From Chara braunii (Eukaryota > Streptophyta > Charophyceae > Charales > Characeae), in contig BFEA01000313.1 of assembly GCA_003427395.1 (NCBI GenBank), positions 1,241,415-1,301,522 of the forward strand: a DNA stretch of 60,108 nt, in the 5' to 3' direction. This document shows positions 9,893 through 22,142 of the stretch, one piece after another (the stretch's first letter is position 1; every line of letters begins with the position of its first letter). The translations under genes were made by a program, and so were the position numbers. The notes under the pieces were generated by a model. It saw only the letters and a program-made list of their open reading frames with translations, was not told the origin of the DNA and ran no database searches.

Positions 9893-12476
9893 GGGCGGGG
9901 GCACTAGACCTACCACTGCATCGCTGGAGCGCCAAACGCTTTCTCCGTCGGCGCGTGGTGGTGTCTTTGATGAGCTCGACACATGTCAGTTCGTCGATGG
10001 TAGTACATGGGGTAGAAACCCAGGCACTTCGGCTGGCTTGCATCCTATGTTCACGAATGCCTCGGCCAGAGCTTCGAGTCCAGCGGGACCTACTCTTGCA
10101 TCTACCCGCGGCACGACCGCATCACGCACGTCTCGGTGGTCTCCTCCTCATCCTCCACGTCCGGCTGCCCCTCTGCTTGCGACTAACTCGCTTCCACCAT
10201 CGTCCCAGGCAGCAGAGGACGCGCCCCCCCCCCCCCACCGCCTCCCGTCTCTGATTCCTCGCCCACTCTCGCAGCCGAGACTGCCCCCACATTCACTGGT
10301 GTCCTGGGGGGAGATATGGATCCACTGCAGCGGCTACGCGGCATTCCACTCCCACATTGCGCTACATCTGCGAGTCCAGCTGGTTTGTTTGACGGTAGTG
10401 GATGTGGCCCGATCGCACAAGGGAGAGGCACATACAAGCAGCGGGCAGTGACTTCATATTATTCCGACCCGAGGGAGCATGCATGGCACATGACGATCAT
10501 GTGGTTCATCGTGGAGAGCGGCATGCCATTCAACTGCGTGAAGCTTGAGAGCTTCAGGCACATGTTTACGACCATCATCCCTCCTGGGGTCCCAGGAGCT
10601 AAATGCCCAAACCGCCGACTTATCACATGGTCCGCACGACGTTGCTGGATGAGTTGGATGCAGATGTTCAGCGTTGTGTGAAGCCGGTGCTTGAGACTTC
10701 GCGTCATAGTGGTTGTATCATGACGGATGGTTGGACAAACATCCGTGGTCAGACATTGTGCAACTACCTCGCCTGTACTGAGAGGGGACCCACGTATCTT
10801 GCCACAGATGTTATGCGCGGGAAGAAGGATGCCACAGCGTTGGCGAAGGCATGGTTGCAGAGGCTGAAGACCATCGATATCCAGCTCAGCGACATCACGA
10901 CATTCGTCACAGATTCCGCGGGTGTGAACATGTCCGCCATGGAGATATTCCAAGAGGATGAAAGTGTCAAACATATCTTCTGGATTCCCTGCGTGGCACA
11001 TGTCATGGACCTCGTCCTGGAGGACATTGGATCGATTGGTTGGGTTGCATCACGAATTGCTCAGGCGCGGCTTATCACCAAGTTCTTCAAGCGCCACAGT
11101 CACGCATGCGAGGCTTTGGAGGCGAAGACAAAGTTGAAGTTGTTGCTGCCCGCAGAAACACGTTTCGGCACCAATGTCATTATGATTCGGAGACTGTTGG
11201 AGTTGCAAACCCATCTCATGCAGGTCGTCACCGAGGACCCGTGGCGCGACACTGTTTGGGCCACGCGGAAGATCAGGCAGCACGCCGCTGAGATCAGTGC
11301 ATGTGCGGGGTCTCCTCCATGGTGGGAGGATTTGAAGGGATTGTTGCGGATTATGGACCCTGTGATGGAGATGCTGCAGATGCTGGACAGTGACACACGG
11401 CATATCAGCAAGGTTCTGCGTCGGTGCGAGATTATGATCGCATCCTGTCTTGCCATGTGCGGCTCCCTCAGCACGACCTAGCAGGATGAGATCCTCGAGG
11501 TTTTTGACAGGCGGCGCACCATGTTCCGTACTCCGGCCCACATAGCAACCATGATGCTGGATCCCGAGTTTCGGGATCCCACCCTGGCAGATGACGGCGT
11601 GATGCAGGAGGGGTTGAAAATCGCTTTGGTTCAGTTTGGCTACCCTGAGGGATCTCCACGGCACAAGGAGGTGCTCACTGTGATCGACAAGTTCCATGCC
11701 AAGGAGAAGCCTTTCGAAAGCGCGACCATGGATAGAGCCATGACGAGCTACGAGCACCCGTCCAGTTTCTAGGAGTCCAAATTGCGCAGGTTTCCACACA
11801 GCGCATACTTCGCCATGAGGATTCTGCGCATTTGGACGATAGCGTCGCCCTGTGAGAGAGTTTGGTCGCGTTGGAGTTTCATCCACTCCAAGACTCGCAA
11901 CAGGTTGGAGGTTGGACGGGTTGCGAAGCTCGTGTGGTGCCACTGGACCGCCCATCTTTGTTCGACGACGCTCCTCATGACAGGCCCGACACATTTGTGA
12001 AGTGGGTACACTATTGGCAGCATTTGGAGGACGAGTTGCCCACTGACCAGCAGCTCGTCGTGGGGAGCGGAGCGAGATTGGCAGCCACACAGGAGGAGAT
12101 GCGTGTGGTGAGGGAGCACATGCGCAGCGTTTCTCGCATGGGCTCCGAGCGCCGCCTTGTCCAATCGGACAAGAGACGACGTGGACGCATGCGGGCTCGT
12201 GGCAGGCGCTGTGGGCATTCGGGTCGTGGACGAGGTTCCGCGGCCGGGATATCTCCTCGTGGTGCGCATTCTGCGGGCCGTGATAGGGCGACGGTCGACC
12301 TTCTTCGTTTCCCTCGACAATATTGGGACGAGGGAGCTTTTTTATATCATAGCTCTTCTAGTGACGACGAGGATTTCTTCTGTACCGCGACACCGTCAGC
12401 ACGGAACGACGACGGCAGGCTAGGGGACGACCATCGCGATGACGACGACCGTCGTGGCCCTCGATCGTTGAGATGA
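9893..12476 (+). pseudogene. hAT-family transposase, DUF659 type, decayed
   Basis: This is a cut-and-paste transposase relic. The linker at 9893-10250 duplicates that of the BED ORF. The DUF659 domain begins at 10440-10600 (SYYSDPREHAW, FNCVKLESFRHMF). It continues from 10603 with KPPTYHMVRTTLLDE, the MTDGWTNIRGQTLCNYL core and FVTDSAGVN, then WIPCVAHVMDL. The hAT C-terminal dimerisation region lies at 11780-11960 (SPCERVWSRWSFIHSKTRNRL). Damage: a C homopolymer at about 10222-10234 where the frame changes, another frame change near 10600, in-frame TAG at 11479 and 11770, and a frame change near 11960. The last part (to 12476) is Arg/Asp-rich. The family assignment is secure; the element cannot make an intact protein as assembled. 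No terminal inverted repeats were found. Confidence 0.85.
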
Positions 12477-12477
12477 G

Positions 12478-14740
12478 GTGGTGGGGGAGGAGTTGTGGCA
12501 CCGTGAGAGGCAGCTGGTGACGGGGGAGGAGGAGACGGTGTCGAGTCTGGCGGAGATCCACGTGGCGAGGACCTTGGAGCAGCGCTTGAGGAGAGGCGTG
12601 GCGATGACGACGACAGTCCCCCGCGTGGCCCGGAAGCTGCGCTCCGACGCTTGCAATGCAGGCCTAGGAAGATGAGTTCTATTGGCGATCACGTGCGTCG
12701 ATGCAATGGTGCCCTTCGCCCCATTGTTCCTCCACGAGCCGCGGCGGCGCCGCTTGTCCATGTCTCCGAGGACTCCATGAGTGATGGGCCAGGCGAGGAG
12801 CGACACCCGTTACTTGGCGACGTAGCAAAATAGACAATTCTTGTTCATGATGGAGCAGTGGACGAGGCGTGTGCAGTACGTGGCGCAGGGGAGGAGATAG
12901 GTCCGACAATCCACACTGTAGAAGGAGGCACACTCCCACTTTCACGCAGTCCGTTGCTCGGTGGTGGCGTGGGCAAGCCCGACGTCGAGATGGAGGTGAT
13001 GGAGGCGATGTCCTCTGGATGTGGAACTACGACGATGACGGACGCAGATTCGCAAGCCGCGCAGGCGAGTGGACCTCCAGCCACAGATGTCGCAGGGCCC
13101 GTTCATGGACGGCCCGGGCGTACGTCCACCGACGTGGTTTCCCACACAGTCATTCCCCGTTTGGAGGATGGCGAAATCACCCTAGCGGCAGCACGCACAG
13201 GAAACGAGGATGTTCGCCCCACCGGGAGTCGTCCTCGGACTGGCGACCTGCTCTCCATAGGCTCCGCGCTCGACAACATCCTCAACATCTGCACGCTTAT
13301 ATCGCCGACACTGCCGCACGTGCAGCCCCCTCCCCTCAACGGTGGGACCACCTGTGACACAGGAGGCGGGGATATTGGCCTCGCGTGCCCCCCCCGAGAG
13401 TCTTCCTCGCACATGCGACATGCTCGCCATGGATTCGGCGCTCGACGACATCCATGACGCAGGAGAGAGAGGGGATGACGAGTTTGGTGGAAACACATTG
13501 ATTTCACCACCGTTGCTACGCGTATCGCCTCCTTACCTTGAGGGTGGGCCCACCCGCGATGCAGGAGGCAAAGGGTTTGACGAGTTCGGCGGAGACACGA
13601 TACTTCCACCAATACACTCCGCGACCCCAACCGTATTTCGAGTGGGGAAACCCCATGAGGTCGCTCTCGGCCTGGCCGAGACTACGACACGCCATGGAGG
13701 TCCACCACACAGGAGGGACGGGCGGAGCTCCGCACAGCTCAGCCTTGCAGACTCTTTGGACAGAGTCTCTTCTGATAGTGCCGCATGACAGGGTGCGTCA
13801 TTCGTTGGACTTGGAAGGGAGCAGCATCGCATACGCCGGGTGGAGAGGGTCGATTGGGAGGACTTGAGAGCAGTGGGGGCCATGCACAGCCTGCGAATGA
13901 CGTTCCAGTAGCTTCGTCGACTGCTCGGCGCACTGATGACGGGCCCGCCACGCGCAACCATTCTGCTCCACCTGCTCCGGTGTTGCCGACATCCTCATTT
14001 TACGATTGGGGGAGAGCAGGAGCGACAGACGGTGCAACTGCGGCATGGAGAAGCGCATGCGCTCCGACAGATGTGCCCCTCGGGACGCGCTCCATTGGGG
14101 TTGTCGACAGTCGTCGCCATGGTGCGATGCGTGAGTACGCGGACCAGCATGGCAGACGGTTGGCGACGAAGACGTCGGATGTTGCCTTCACTAGAGTGTG
14201 GAAGGCCAGTATGTCACGAGCAAGAAACAAGGCCGGACCCGAGGGATCTTCACTGCATCTGAGTCGTCATGACGCCTCATCCAGGGACTCTGTGCATGGG
14301 CACGCTGCCCGGCAGGAAATTGCTGCACATGTTGGTGGACCGGAGGACGGACAACCATTTGCAGGAGGCACTTTATGAAGATCGACACGCGGTCGTGACG
14401 GCTCTAGCACTGCAGTAGACGAGCGACGCAATTGTGCCGAGGGGGCAGGGCCTGCGGAGAAGAGACATGGTGCTTTCACTATACTGCACGATGACAGCTC
14501 AGACATCCCGACCGGCGAGTCAACGGGGCCCGACGACGCAGGCGACTCCGATTATAGACCGGATGTACGGATGGCGGATGGGTCTGACGGAGGAGGACGT
14601 CGAGTCAGACGCAGGGCAGCATTTGGTCCACAGGGACATCTGACTGCTTCGACTCTGAGACCATTTGTCCCCCGGCCCCCGGTTGATCGACATGAGCAGG
14701 CTCTTACTGTGCTACAAACATTGGAGTGTACGCGACTTGG
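12478..14740 (+). pseudogene. Low-complexity repeat-coding tail behind the hAT transposase
   Basis: High-GC open frames follow in three registers, rich in Asp, Gly, Pro, Arg and Ser. A coding repeat is visible. Residues PRTGDLLSIGSALDNI...TLISPTL...VQPPPLNGG, encoded at about 13220-13390, recur as PRTCDMLAMDSALDDI...TLISPPL...VSPPYLEGG at 13397-13550 in another register. A further partial unit follows (DEFGGDTILPP). A final acidic segment at about 14488-14640 (DDSSDIPTG, DSDYRPDV) ends the coding-like signal. I infer a disordered C-terminal extension or second gene of the hAT element broken by frameshifts. No known domain. Confidence 0.4.
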
Positions 14741-14815
14741 GATACAACACGCTGCACTCCCGCATCGTGACGGTGACAGAGAGAGACAGACAGACAGAGA
14801 CGGAGGGGGAGAGAT

Positions 14816-14922
14816 GGGGGGGGGGGGGGGGGGGGGGAGGGGGGGGGGGGGGGGTGGAGGGGTTGGCGGGGCAAAGACAAAGACAGAGGGCGAGAGAGCG
14901 AGAGAGAGAGAGAGAGAGAGTA
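14816..14922. repeat. Poly-G tract followed by (GA)n tract
   Basis: About 40 bases that are almost only G (14816-14857) are followed by purine-rich sequence and a (GA)n run at about 14896-14920. Both strands give only low-complexity ORFs. The exact lengths are likely to be unreliable in the assembly. Confidence 0.9.
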
Positions 14923-14949
14923 GTCTCCTACAGAGGCATATTCTTAGTC

Positions 14950-15914
14950 CGAATATTGTTGGATCATGTGGCTTGGATACATCGACGACTCGACGTCGTC
15001 AAGCCTTGGGCGGGGAGTTGGCCCCTTAAGGCCCCCATTGTATTTATGCAGTGCCAGAGGTTCATATGCCCGCTTAGTGTACTCTCCATGTTCGGGTTGC
15101 CGCCTTAGAGGAATTGCAACCTTGCAGGTTAGGCTGGCTAGCATCATTGCTTACCCAGGTTGAGGGTTGTATCAACTTGTATGAGGGGCATTGAGGGCGA
15201 CGCACGTGGGCTTATTCTCGTTTCTCGCAATGATGTATGATGTTGCTTGGACAGCGGAGAGCTTCATACCATTGTATAGATGCGGCTGACACGCCATGCT
15301 AGAGGCTTATATGCAGCTGATATGCCCATCGAGTGCACTCGTTGTGTTCACACAACTGTTTTTTTTTTTTTTTTTTTTTTTTGCTTTCATTCTGTGCTAT
15401 GAATTGCATAATATGTTTGTGTTCATTCTGTGGTTTTGTCGCCCACTTGTTCAGTGTGCAGTGTTCACCGTTTATTGATCACGTTTCATGATAACCGTCT
15501 TTTTTTTTTTTTCTTTTGTTCATTGGAATTGAAAAACAAAACCATGAAGTAGCAGAGAGTCGTCCACAGCGCACACCGGCCCTGCCAGCGCCACGACCCA
15601 CAGCGGCCCTGCCCCACCACTGGCCACCACACCACCATCACACCCCTCATACGATGGGAAGTTTCACCAACTTCCCACACACGGCCATACTCTTTGCCCA
15701 CGGGGCCCGGGCCATGGCGGCCCTGCACTGCCTCCCCCCCTCGCCTCCCCAACTGTCCAAAGCGGCCCTGCCCTACCCACAGCGGCCCCACCCCGCCACA
15801 TGCCCTGCCCTGCGCCCGGTAACCCCCGGCACCCGCCCTACCCTGCCCTGCCCTGCCCCCGGCAACCCCCCACCCCCGCCCCTGGTAACAACTTGCATCC
15901 GCCCTTGGTAACCC
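14950..15914. other. Non-coding: poly-T runs and a CCCTG-rich block
   Basis: T homopolymers lie at about 15358-15382 and 15500-15512. From about 15565 to 15914 the plus strand is a C-rich block built from cctgccc, cggccctgcc, ccccggcaac and ggtaaccccc words. It abuts the broken integrase of element B, so it marks the truncation point or a later insertion. No gene. Confidence 0.6.
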
Positions 15915-16878
15915 CCCAACTGTGAACTGGCAACCCAAACATGATCGCCAGTACGAATGGGGGAGTGACGTCGATGTCGATTAGCTTGTTCAATCATCGC
16001 CTTCTCGGCTTTGAACAAGTTTGCATGGACCCTTTCCACATCAATCCTGTAACTTCTGGAAAACTCAGCGGTTCCAAGAGTCAGGTCGGATCTAGCCTTG
16101 TTGATGATGTCATCAAGAGGCTGGCGTGGTTCACGACCCCAGTGTAATCGATAGGGTGTGAATCCAGTCGAGGAATGAACAGAGGTGTACACAAGTTGTG
16201 CATGAGTAAGATGGAGATCCCAATCTTGTTGATCTGGAGAGATGACAGCACGCAGCAACTGAAACAAAACTTGGTTCATCACTTCAGCCTGACCATTTGC
16301 TTCAGGATGACGACCAAAGGTCATGTCTAGCCATGAATGCAGGTAGTCCTTACAGTAGGACTGCCACTCACTGCTGCAAAATCGTGGGTCTCTATCACTG
16401 GCAATGGAAGTGGGCGGTCCATGGTTAGTTATCCACTTCTCAGCAAACACTGTTCTCACAGCGGGAACTCTAGCTTCCTTTGGTAAGGGGATGAATTTTG
16501 CATACTTAGAGAACCTGTCAACACATACCATAACCTGACGCATGCCTCGAGGGGTGGTTCTGCCCAGATCTGTAAAATCAATAGATACAAATTCTGCAGG
16601 ACGATGGGGTACGGGTAAGGGTTTGAGCAGTCCAAGAGGAGGTCTACGTTGGACCTTGTTCCTCTGGCACAACTCACAAGTTTCGATATAGCGCAGCAGA
16701 TCACTCTCATCTCCTTCCAGAAAAAGCGTTGTGACAGGGCTGCATAAGACTTTAAGAACCCAAAGTGGCCACGTGCATCATGACACTCTGACATGAGCAA
16801 AGTCCAGAGTGGCTGGTCATGAAGGATACACAAGCGTTCCTCCCCATTGCTGTAGGTATACAGCAAATCTGAACTCAT
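15915..16878 (-). pseudogene. Element B integrase, truncated
   Basis: The zinc-binding part (HDARGHFGFLKSYAALSQRFFW, partly in one frame, then CELCQRN in the next) is followed by the DDE catalytic core. The carboxylates are visible in FVSIDFTDLG, IASDRDPRF and NGQAEVMNQ. The C-terminal part starts with GDHVWVA and then runs into Gly-rich sequence encoded by the C-rich block, so it ends prematurely. One frame change lies near 16700. Integrase would insert the element cDNA into the genome. Confidence 0.85.
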
Positions 16879-16922
16879 AACATAACCTGGTTCAGAATTG
16901 GGATCTGCTTGCAGATTCCTGA

Positions 16923-18300
16923 CTAGGGTCCATAAGTCGGGTCCTGAGGCAGTAATCGAGCAATGGTCTGGCGGGTCTCCTCTCCAAAGGAGTGAGTAGA
17001 AGAGATGGCCGCATAAGTGTCAGGCCTACGAGAGAGGGCATCTGCTACCTTGTTGTAGCAGCCCTTCTTATGTTTCAGTTCAAAATCAAACAGATCTATG
17101 AACTGAATGTAGCGTGCTAATTTGTCATTCAACTCTCCCTAGTACTTTATCCACTACAGAGTGGAATGATCGGAAAAGACCTTGAAGTGCCTGCACAGTA
17201 GAAAGTGCTTCCAATGCTTTAGCGAGGAAACAAGAGCATACAACTCTTTCTCATAGGTTGAATCCTGCAACTTTTGGGTCTTAATCTTCTTGCTCATGAA
17301 TTCAACAGGCCGTAGACCATTCTCATCATCCTGCTGAAGAACTGCCCCAATGCCATATTGACTTGCATCAGTGGTCAGAATGAATGGCAAAGTGGGGTCA
17401 AGCAACTTCAGCATTGGAGCACGAGTCAAGGCCATCTTGATTCGTGTAAATGCCATCTGACAGGGAAGGGACCAAAGAAAAGGAGTGTCTTTCCTTATCA
17501 GGTTAGTCAGGGGTGCTGCTACTCCAGAAAAGTTTCTGACAAACTTTCTGTAGTAGGAAGCCAAACCCATGAAGGACCTCACATCCCTCACTGTCTGAGG
17601 TTGTGGTCAATCCTGAATAGCAGCAATCTTGGCTGCTTTAGGGGTCGAGCCATCTCCAGAAATTACATGGCCCAGATAGATGAGAGAGGGAACTCCAAAG
17701 GAGGACTTCTCTCTGTTGATCTTGTACTGGTTGTCATGTAAGGCCTGAAGAACCAGAGCCAAATGCTCCACATGTTCCCTAGCAGTTCTGCTGAATACTA
17801 AGATATCATCCATGTAGACAACCATGAACTTCTCCAGGTATGGCCAGAAGATGCGGTGCATCTCTATTTGGAAGGTGCCAGGGGCATTGCAAAGTCCAAA
17901 TGGCATGACCAGGTATTCATAACTACCATACCTGGTTTTGAAGGTTGTCTTATGGACATCCTCCTCTGCCATTGCAATCTGATGATAACCAAACTTGAGG
18001 TCGACTTTGTTGAACATTGTGCAGACCTGCACCATATCCAGCGGATCATCAATGCGAGGAAGAGGCTCTGTACTCCTCGTGATCTTGTTGAGACCCCTGT
18101 AGTCTATGCACATTTTGAACTCACCATTCCCTTTAGGTACAAAGAGAACTGGTGCCCGAATTCAGATGTGCTGGGTATGATCCAACCCTTGCTGGTTAGG
18201 GTCTCAAGCTGCTTTCTGAGCACATCAAGCTCAGCAGGGGACATCCCGTAGATCCGGCCCTTGGGAGGAACCACTCCAGGAAGAAGCTCGATGTGATGCT
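16923..18300 (-). pseudogene. Element B reverse transcriptase and RNase H
   Basis: RT motifs include MCIDYRGLNKI, KVDLKFGYHQI, MPFGLCNAPGTFQ and the catalytic VVYMDDILVFSR (YMDD). RNase H starts at ILTTDASQYGIGAVL and has the SDHSTL aspartate; the ADALSRRPD end of the domain is at about 17030. The N-terminal RT segment (18120-18300, MSPAELDVLRKQL) is in another frame. In-frame stops lie near 17141-17155 and at about 17607. The YMDD variant of the usual YLDD is unusual for Ty3/gypsy but may be a simple substitution. Confidence 0.85.
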
Positions 18301-18336
18301 TGGTTGGCCGTTGAGGTAGCCCAACAGGCTCCTACA

Positions 18337-18946
18337 TCAGATCTGCATATCGGTCCACAACCTGCTGAACTTTTGAGGGACAAGCAGCAGGAACAACATC
18401 TGTTTGCTTGACAAGTGCCAAGAACAGACGCTCGTGGTCAAACATGAGAGAGCATAAAACTCCCTCGCTCGCAAACAGTAGCAGTTGGTTTTGGGATGGT
18501 GTTTAGCAGCAATCATGCATGGCTGATACACCCCCTGCAGATCGGGTAGCTCAACCTTAGGGATCTGCCAGTCGATCCTAGGGTTGGCTGCCTGCAGCCA
18601 CTGCATAGAGAAAACCAAATCAAAGAGTAAATCAGGGAATATGTAGAAGTTCAGACTATGTCTGACTTCTCCATGAGCATCGAAGGTATCAGGGATACCC
18701 CTAACCTTCTCCCTGATTGTAAATTGTGGTGGAGTTCCCTATCCTGACTCGCAGCGGTTGCTGCAAAGTCACTGTCTTCAAGTTCAAATGAAGTTTCTGA
18801 ACTGCCTTTGGGGACATAAAATTCCGGGTAGCTCCACAGTCACGAAGACCCTTGATTTGGGTACAGTTGATTAGGGGGTGAAGTAGAATGAGTTCAGATT
18901 CGGTTTTCCTCTGTTCCTTCAGATGAACGAAGAGGGAAGCAAGCAT
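18337..18946 (-). pseudogene. Element B aspartic protease region
   Basis: The ORF ending at 18701 holds the retropepsin active-site word as GLRDCGATRNFMS, where D-C-G-A replaces the usual D-S/T-G-A. The part to 18337 is a linker in another frame. It would mature Gag-Pol. The Ser-to-Cys change may inactivate it or be a lineage variant; I cannot tell. Confidence 0.65.
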
Positions 18947-19139
18947 CTGAGCCTCATGCTTCTACAATTCCTGATCTGGGCCAGGATCCTCATAAGTAAA
19001 GGATGCTGCCCTGACAACTCCTGTTGTAGCTAGCCTATCTACTGAAGTAGCTGCAGATTCATCCTCATCCGAAGATGAGTTTGGAGAACTAGGGGGAGCT
19101 GCTGCCCCTAGGGTTTGCTTCAGTTTTTTGGTTGTGATC

Positions 19140-20605
19140 CAGGGCCTGGCATGTAAGGGCAGTCCTTGACAAAGTGTTGTCCCTCACATCTCAGGCAGAC
19201 CCCCCTTTCCTTCCTTCTCCTCCAAACCCCTTCCTGGATTCTGAGATCATGCCAGGGCAGGGTGGAAGGATTCAGCGGGTCAGCTGGCATCCGGACGTCT
19301 CTTGGCAGGTTAGGTCTCTGGGTAGGGAGGCTGAAGGACGATGTCCCTTGTCCTTCCCCTTTTTACTGCTGGTTGATGCGCTGCTAAAGGGGAACTTCCC
19401 CTTCAAAACTCCCAGTACCGCATCAGTCAGGCCGCTGCAACTTCTGCAGCAAGAGGTGGTTCAGTTCCTCGCAGATGGAGTGGCAGGCTGGGATTCTGAA
19501 TCACTTTTTGATGCAGAACCTGCGTGTGCAAAAGATGCCTTTCCCTTCTTTCCTCCATAAAGGATCTCCAATCCTTATACCCAGTGTTGTACAGTGCTGC
19601 AGCGAACTTCTCAGGCGCTGCCCTGCAAAAGTTAGTCAATAAATAATGAGATGACATGACCAACCCAGTGGTCGAGGTAAGCTGCTCACCGAACAAGGAG
19701 TGAAGTGCCCCTCTATACCGCTGCTGTCCCAGGTGAGCAATCCTGTCATCAGCCTCTTGTCTGCAAATCGGTCCTCCAGGGCCTGCAGAAGCCCGTCCAC
19801 ACCCAGCCCAAAAGCCCAGTCCTCCAATCTCATGTTCTGGCTGTTGGAAGAGGATGTGGCCCATTTCAGGGCCGGTCCATCCAACAGACCAGAACAGTGG
19901 AGACCTTTGTCTCCTCTGTACAAGTGACGCCCCTCGGATAGGCTCTTGCGCCAACGGCCCAGTCCTCAACATCCACTTTGGGGTCATCCCCTCTGAATTT
20001 GTCGGGGGCTGGGATCTTTGGGAAGAACCGCTGGTCACCAGCTAAAGGGACAGAGGGCTTGGTGACAAAGGGCTTTGCGATGGAGGTGGTGGTGAGGAAG
20101 AATGCCTGGAACTGGACTTAGGAGAAGAGGGAGGAGAAGACTTAGAAAACAGAGGAGGAGCAGATAGGCCAGAGGCTGGCAGCTGAGCAAGAATCTCATC
20201 CATCTTTGATAGGATCTTATCTTGCTGAGCTGCCAGGTCATCAACTCGACGTTCCAGCCGTCCCAACTGGTCATCCCAGTTGGTAAAATAGGTAGTGGTG
20301 GCTTTGTGGTCCAAACCGATCCACTCCGCCACATACCTGTTTACCTTTGAGGTCCGACCATCCTTTTCGATTCTGGCCAACTGCTCCAACAGGTACGTCC
20401 TGCGAGATGCATTTGTTGCAGCCTCCAACTCTGCTGCTTCTTGCTGTTCAAGTGCAGCTCCTGTTGCTGTCACAAACTTCTCTCTCTCTTCTTTCACTTT
20501 CTGCTGAGTTGCCGTCAAAGGTGGAGGAGGTGGAAGAGAGGATTCAACTTCCTCCTTGTTTACTTCCTCAACCTTGGGTTGTGCCTCTGAGCCTGTATCA
20601 GACAT
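19140..20605 (-). pseudogene. Element B gag
   Basis: The N-terminal 187-residue ORF (20605-20042) starts with an acidic, coiled-coil-prone region and ends in a Ser/Pro-rich stretch. A frame-shifted continuation (20038-19427) holds the capsid part. A zinc knuckle, CLRCEGQHFVKDC (C-x2-C-x3-H-x4-C), is encoded at about 19160-19200. Gag packages the RNA into virus-like particles. The ATG at 20605 is a plausible start, 1.5 kb from the PBS. Confidence 0.7.
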
Positions 20606-22128
20606 TTTGACTCATTCAATACAAATAACTTAGTGAACAACACAGTCTGCAGCGATTTTCAGATATTCTTCAGAACTACTGAGAATGCTGCTATCTCTGA
20701 CACCGTGTTATGTGGGTGGTATGGGCAACAGGCGGTCTGGGTTAGAAGCCTTCTCTGGAGGCCAGGGGTCAGACAGAGCGTTAGTCCAGCAAAATCTAAC
20801 AGACGATTTCCTTTTTACTGACCCTGGACCATTCAGGTAGTATCCTCAGTTCTAGACTTTCCAAAGAGGTCACTGGTATTCCAGTGCCCACTAGAACACA
20901 GAAGTAATCAGTAGGAGAGATGTAGGGGGCAAGTACAGACACTACAAATCAGTAAGATTCAACGAATTACTCAGTAGTCCCTCATTCAGACTCAAATTTC
21001 GCCACTGTGGACTCTGACAGCCATACCCATAGGTATGGCGAGTTACAATATTTACTGTAATTACTCAAATACTGCTATTATGGGCAAGCACCTTTGCCCT
21101 GACGACAACAACAGAGTTGCACTTCACTAGAGACTGACAAAAAAGAATTCTGATGGACAAAAATGTAATTATGAATGACCCTAGTTAGGACAAACCCTTC
21201 CTAGATTCAGCGCAGAATCACAATTCACAGTATCTTTACTTTCTCTGTACATAATTCACTATCTGACCATGCAATATCTAGCGCAATACTGTCAAGCAGT
21301 CACCGAACAATTTTGAGACAGAAAGAGTCAATAGGGGAGGAGATACGAGCATAAGAGACTGTGGAAGAAGATGGTTATGGCTGTCATGCAGTCTGATAAT
21401 TCTATTTTTAGACCTACACTGACAGATAGACCATGAATTCGGACGCTCTTGACACTGAATAAGTCGCCACACTGAGTTCTCCACGGAACATACTCACTTT
21501 AGGAAAATCTTGCAGAGGAAGATGAAGCTCTGGCTATGGCTGACAGTATACTCCTTTCTCGCCACTTTCTTCCAGAGAGTATCCCTCTGATCTCCACGTA
21601 CAGAATCTCACCAAATTTGCTGAACTTGTAGAGGGGACTGAGGCACTTCACCTCAGAGTGCTGGATTCAATGAATCTAGTCAGATTGCGAATTGTCATGC
21701 AGACAGAGAAAATTCGCTATTGTCACTCTCATCAGCTGACACTAGAATGGGGCCTGAGAAGCCCAAATTCAGTGTGGGATTGACTCTGTCAGTCAATCCA
21801 CTCCAGCGCCATGCATTGTAGAAGCCGCCTCCCAGTACTTGTCAACCCTCAGATGAATTTCGCCACTCTGAGCCAAATCGCGATTCTGGCTCTCATGCAG
21901 AAACTGGCGAAATTGCTTTGTACTCGCCACTCAGGATCAGGTGCTCTGACAGGAAGGCAACGCCTGATCAGTCCTGTACTGTACTCCTGAGTTCACCGCC
22001 TGAATGTCTTCTTCTCGCATGACTTAGTACTGAAGAAGGAGAATCACCATGAAGCTCTCTCCAAAAGATCCTCAGAAGAAGAAGATGCCCCAATTGCACT
22101 CAACCCTCAATTAGTCAGTTCCTATCCC
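20606..22128 (-). other. Element B 5' leader, non-coding
   Basis: About 1.5 kb between gag and PBS with no supported ORF. It is rich in cgccact, actctgac and agtact words that recur irregularly. It presumably contains packaging signals. Confidence 0.5.
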
Positions 22129-22140
22129 GCTCTGATACCA
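22129..22140 (-). promoter_or_regulatory. Element B primer-binding site, initiator tRNA-Met type
   Basis: The minus strand reads TGGTATCAGAGC, the standard plant PBS complementary to the 3' end of initiator tRNA-Met. Two bases later (22143 on the plus strand) the LTR terminus TGTTATGAA starts, which reads ...CATAACA on the minus strand and gives the expected CA end. Confidence 0.9.
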
Positions 22141-22142
22141 AC

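Noticed and set aside
11050-12090. 346-codon minus ORF
   Set aside because: Antisense to the hAT transposase frame with DUF659 and hAT dimerisation motifs; no motif of its own.
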